Shown: positions 61,283 through 64,000 of the stretch, in pieces
Numbering within the stretch: position 1 is the first letter of the stretch
Layout of the letters: the number at the start of each line of letters is the position of its first letter
Source of the DNA: Tigriopus japonicus
Taxonomy: Eukaryota; Arthropoda; Copepoda; Harpacticoida; Harpacticidae
Assembly: GCA_010645155.1 (NCBI GenBank)
Contig: JAAGOF010000064.1
Span: 1,334,538 to 1,398,537 of the forward strand
Reading direction: 5' to 3'
Length of the DNA stretch: 64,000 bases
Position numbers and translations under genes: made by a program
Notes under the pieces: model-generated
The model's database searches: none
Seen by the model: only the letters and a program-made list of their open reading frames with translations
What the model was told of the DNA's origin: nothing

Positions 61283-61473
61283 TTTCCAATTTATTGATAA
61301 ACGAATGTAAACGTGCAAACAAACCGTGCCTCATTTTTTTACAACTAGTTTGTGCGTTTCAAGCTCGCCTTCAAAATGGAAGCATCTACTCATTTTTGAG
61401 GTCCGACGCGGCCAACAAAAGCCATGAGTTGAGTCATTATCTTTTTAGTCTTTATCAAACAATGCAATCAACG

Positions 61474-61503
61474 TTACCTCTTTTCATTTCTAATCCCTCC
61501 CAG
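61474..61503 (+). promoter_or_regulatory. Strong 3' splice signal between AP-3 sigma and the glycosyltransferase
   Basis: A long pyrimidine tract ending CTAATCCCTCCCAG lies 43 bases before the glycosyltransferase ATG and about 220 bases after the AP-3 sigma stop. It could serve an untranslated cis exon or trans-splicing of a leader onto a downstream operon gene. Confidence 0.5.
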
Positions 61504-61512
61504 AAGGCAACG

Positions 61513-61518
61513 AATAAA
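61513..61518 (+). terminator. Candidate poly(A) signal of AP-3 sigma
   Basis: AATAAA, 230 bases after the AP-3 sigma stop and only 28 bases before the next start codon. If used, cleavage would fall inside the 5' end of the following gene. Confidence 0.3.
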
Positions 61519-61546
61519 GTAGTGAGGAACTTTCTACCGATAAGCA

Positions 61547-62677
61547 ATGTTAAAGCGAACAAAAAGTCTCATTATCATAGGTTGTTTAGTGATAACTGGA
61601 TCCCTATGGGCTTTTACACGTAATAGTTTTCCATTTTCTATTGGATTGTCACTTTTACATTGGGATACCATAAATCAAAAAGTGTCCTACACGAGAAATA
61701 CGTTGAAAGTCCGTGACAAATGGAGAATCAACTCTTCGAATTCCGTCTTTTTCGTGGAAACGAATCAAGAAACCTCATTGTTGCCACCCAGAGTTATGTG
61801 TGCCTTGGAAAGTGCTGCCCGCCACAATCCAGATCGTCAGATTTATCACATTGCTCAAATGGACATGGAAGTTGAAGAGTATGAATCGGTGTTGAATCGA
61901 TATCCAAATATAAAGCTCTTACAGAGAAACTTCTATGATCTCATAAAGGACTCCCCGGTAGAGTCAATTTATAACAACAACCTTAAAGGCACATCGTACC
62001 AATTGGAAAATTTTAGTGATATTATGCGTCTAATGGTTCTATTTTTCTTCGGAGGAGTTTACCTGGACACCGATGTCATATCTTTGAAGGAACTGCCTAC
62101 AGATAAAAACTTCTTAATCCCATTTCGGCCAAATTACATCAACTTTGCAGTGGCTGGATTCAAACCCCGGCATCCTTTCATCTATGAGGCACTCTCCAGC
62201 ATGGTAATACAAATCCCTACATTAAAAAACAGTAATGAAATATATTTCTGCGCATTCACTTTTTGGCAGGCCTTGGATTTCCAACCTGAACAATGGGCGT
62301 ATAATGGACCAGATTTAGTGACTAGAGTGGCAAAAAAGTTTTGTCCCGCCCACGGTGGAGCGGAGTCTGAAACCAATGCCGATGGCGTCTGGTCTTGGGA
62401 ATGTGCGGATATTCAGATTTTACATTGTACCAGTGCTTACTCGGTCGACTACATGGACTTCAGAAATCTATTTAATGCAAGTCATACCAAAGATATACAA
62501 GACATCCTTTCCAAAAGCTTTGCGTTACATTATTGGAACAAAATGATTAGATGGGATCACAATGTCAAGCTACGGAAAGACCAACCTTTGTACCAAATAT
62601 TTGAACAAAACTGTCCCATGACAGAATCTATTCACTTGAGACCTCTCCTAAACCAACCATTTCACATCCGTGAATGA
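61547..62677 (+). CDS. Golgi alpha-1,4-glycosyltransferase (A4GALT/A4GNT-like)
   Basis: Type II membrane glycosyltransferase of the family that includes lactosylceramide 4-alpha-galactosyltransferase and alpha-1,4-N-acetylglucosaminyltransferase (GT32). It adds a sugar from a nucleotide donor to a glycolipid or glycoprotein in the Golgi; the exact substrate cannot be told. 376 residues from a single uninterrupted exon. A short basic start (MLKRTK) is followed by a membrane anchor at about 7-23 (SLIIIGCLVITGSLWAF). The donor- and metal-binding DXD motif is Asp174-Thr-Asp176 in FGGVYLDTDVISLKEL, preceded by the family's SDIMRLMVLFFFGG helix. Further conserved blocks are NGPDLVTRV and the C-terminal ALHYWNK. 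The start is the only ATG that keeps the anchor. It follows the AP-3 sigma gene closely. Confidence 0.92.
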   Translation: MLKRTKSLIIIGCLVITGSLWAFTRNSFPFSIGLSLLHWDTINQKVSYTRNTLKVRDKWRINSSNSVFFVETNQETSLLPPRVMCALESAARHNPDRQIYHIAQMDMEVEEYESVLNRYPNIKLLQRNFYDLIKDSPVESIYNNNLKGTSYQLENFSDIMRLMVLFFFGGVYLDTDVISLKELPTDKNFLIPFRPNYINFAVAGFKPRHPFIYEALSSMVIQIPTLKNSNEIYFCAFTFWQALDFQPEQWAYNGPDLVTRVAKKFCPAHGGAESETNADGVWSWECADIQILHCTSAYSVDYMDFRNLFNASHTKDIQDILSKSFALHYWNKMIRWDHNVKLRKDQPLYQIFEQNCPMTESIHLRPLLNQPFHIRE

Positions 62678-62735
62678 CCTGCTCTTTGTAGAACTTCTTC
62701 AATCATGTCACAATACGTTGCCGAAATTTACTTAC

Positions 62736-62741
62736 AATAAA
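62736..62741 (+). terminator. Poly(A) signal of the glycosyltransferase
   Basis: AATAAA 58 bases after the stop codon at 62677, the expected distance. Confidence 0.6.
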
Positions 62742-63149
62742 GCAAACTTATGATGATCCTTAAAAAAGGAATCCCAAACAAAATTCCCAAAATCTGAGTA
62801 ATATTTTGATTTGTTCATGTGAGCCTTGGAAAATAAATTTCCATTGACATCTTTGCAGCAGGGTTGAGTTTATCAATAATTCCTGAGCTCCGAGAGTTCA
62901 GTTGGTGGTTATTCCTGCACAAGGCACAATGGGCTAAGCGGAGGAAATTTCAAAAATCAAACGCTACTAATGTGATTTGTTTTTTTTTTTGGATTGTTGG
63001 TGCTAGGGTCGGAGGGTTGAGCCTCGCCCAGCCAGCAAAGCCAGCCATCGCATCGTCCAAATCATTTCCGATAGGAAATTTCAAGTCCGCTATCAGAATG
63101 GTTCTCCGTCTGTGGGTGTGGATTAACGTCTAAAAGTTTCTTTGAGAAA
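62742..63149. other. Gene-free stretch
   Basis: No coding or RNA feature is supported. One plus-strand frame (62864-63133) has no family resemblance. Confidence 0.45.
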
Positions 63150-63226
63150 GGTCGGGGAGGAGAATCGAACCTGGGACCTCTCTCACTTTAGGGAACTGCG
63201 CTAACCACGACACCACGTCTCCACCC
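63150..63226 (-). other. tRNA-like sequence (pseudo-tRNA or SINE head)
   Basis: On the minus strand the sequence has an A-box-like GTGGTTAGCGCAGTT and a B-box GGTTCGATTCT at tRNA spacing in a 77-nt segment. The acceptor ends pair at only about 5 of 7 positions and neither the anticodon nor the T stem folds well. It is therefore probably a tRNA pseudogene or the head of a tRNA-derived SINE, not a working tRNA. Confidence 0.55.
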
Positions 63227-64000
63227 TTTTTTTATTAAAAGGGATAACCCTATTATTGATTCCAAAATTGCTCTCGTGAAGATTTTTTTGTCATGTTAGG
63301 TCTTAGCTAAACACTGAACCTCTTTCATTTGGTTATCCTGAACTTCCTGGCCATTATCAAAAAGCAAAAACGGCTGCCCCAAAAAAACAAACAAGTACAA
63401 CAATGTACACCAATAGAAAATTAAGTTCAAGAGTCGCTAAATTGAAAATTAACATACTTTTACAGAAAGTACGTACTTCGGGACGTAAAAATGTTGCTAA
63501 TTATAATTGTTCAGATCCCAGACTTCAGGTTGATCAAGTGCCCTTGTTGAACCCACCCAAACAAACAACACAATGGAAAAAAAAATGATAAGCATTTTAG
63601 AGCCAACGACACATCAGTTTAGGCCATGGGTTAGAAACCACTTTTAGGTCAAGATCCGCAAACTTTGGTTGTTATCAGGCGCCCATCGGGCTCACCAATC
63701 AGATGTTAGTAGATTCAGGTGAAATAACGTGAAATGCACACGAAATAAAGTAGTTTTGAAGAGTGAAGCCCCCCAAGATCATTTCTTTAATACTCGACTC
63801 ATGACTAGCATCAATATCACAGCAATTTGTACGCTTTCGACTAGGTTGTATTTAGTTGTGAACGCACTCCAACTGCAGGTCAATCAATAGTCTGAATTTT
63901 TTACAAAAAAACAATCTGACATTGATTTTTTGGGCTTCTTGAAGACAAATATCCACAATGTACATCCGCCGTCCCACAAGAGGGGCTCGGTTGTCCCACG
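63227..64000. other. Right-edge stretch with a decayed hAT-type MITE end
   Basis: From 63625 the sequence CATGGGTTAGAAACCACTTT resembles the left end of the 57601 element (CAGGGGTCAGCAACCACTTT) and may be a heavily decayed fourth copy. No matching right end was found. The rest holds nothing recognisable. Confidence 0.35.

Overview
This is eukaryotic nuclear DNA, most likely from a small-intron arthropod, perhaps a copepod-type crustacean. Every recognisable gene is split by GT-AG introns, many of them only 60-70 bp. Base composition is AT-leaning, and miniature transposons and microsatellites are frequent. The species assignment is inference; the sequence itself only shows a compact-intron metazoan.

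Layout from left to right. At 1135-7168 (minus) lies a two-exon part of a gene for a long, Ser/Pro-rich, probably disordered protein that runs off the left edge. About 18 kb follows with no gene I can support, only a few exon-like scraps and several miniature transposable elements. At 25020-28045 (plus) a nine-exon gene encodes a signal peptide, a complete trypsin-fold serine protease and then about eight ankyrin repeats, all in one 837-residue product. A repeat cluster follows (28391-30169). At 30423-36234 (minus) is a very large Thr/Glu-rich extracellular protein with internal repeats, a furin-type site and a C-terminal CUB-like domain. Its first exon was not found. At 39068-44842 (minus) a four-exon gene encodes a 371-residue protein with a single C-terminal membrane anchor.

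The stretch 44.9-52.4 kb is a transposon graveyard: the 3' end of a non-LTR retrotransposon beside a 171-base assembly gap, a dead Tc1/mariner transposase, and two non-autonomous hAT-like elements. At 52634-57294 (minus) is the complete nine-exon gene for the beta subunit of mitochondrial methylcrotonoyl-CoA carboxylase (leucine breakdown). Head-to-head with it, at 59507-61282 (plus), is the four-exon AP-3 adaptor sigma subunit. Only 264 bp after that comes an intronless alpha-1,4-glycosyltransferase (61547-62677), whose short spacer contains a strong 3' splice signal. The right end holds a tRNA-like relic and a decayed hAT copy.

Neighbouring genes do not form a pathway. The most unusual item is the secreted protease-ankyrin fusion. 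Next are the furin-cleavable mucin-like/CUB protein and the possible trans-spliced AP3S/glycosyltransferase pair. Splice junctions were set by hand from GT/AG signals, phase bookkeeping and family resemblance; no transcript data were available.
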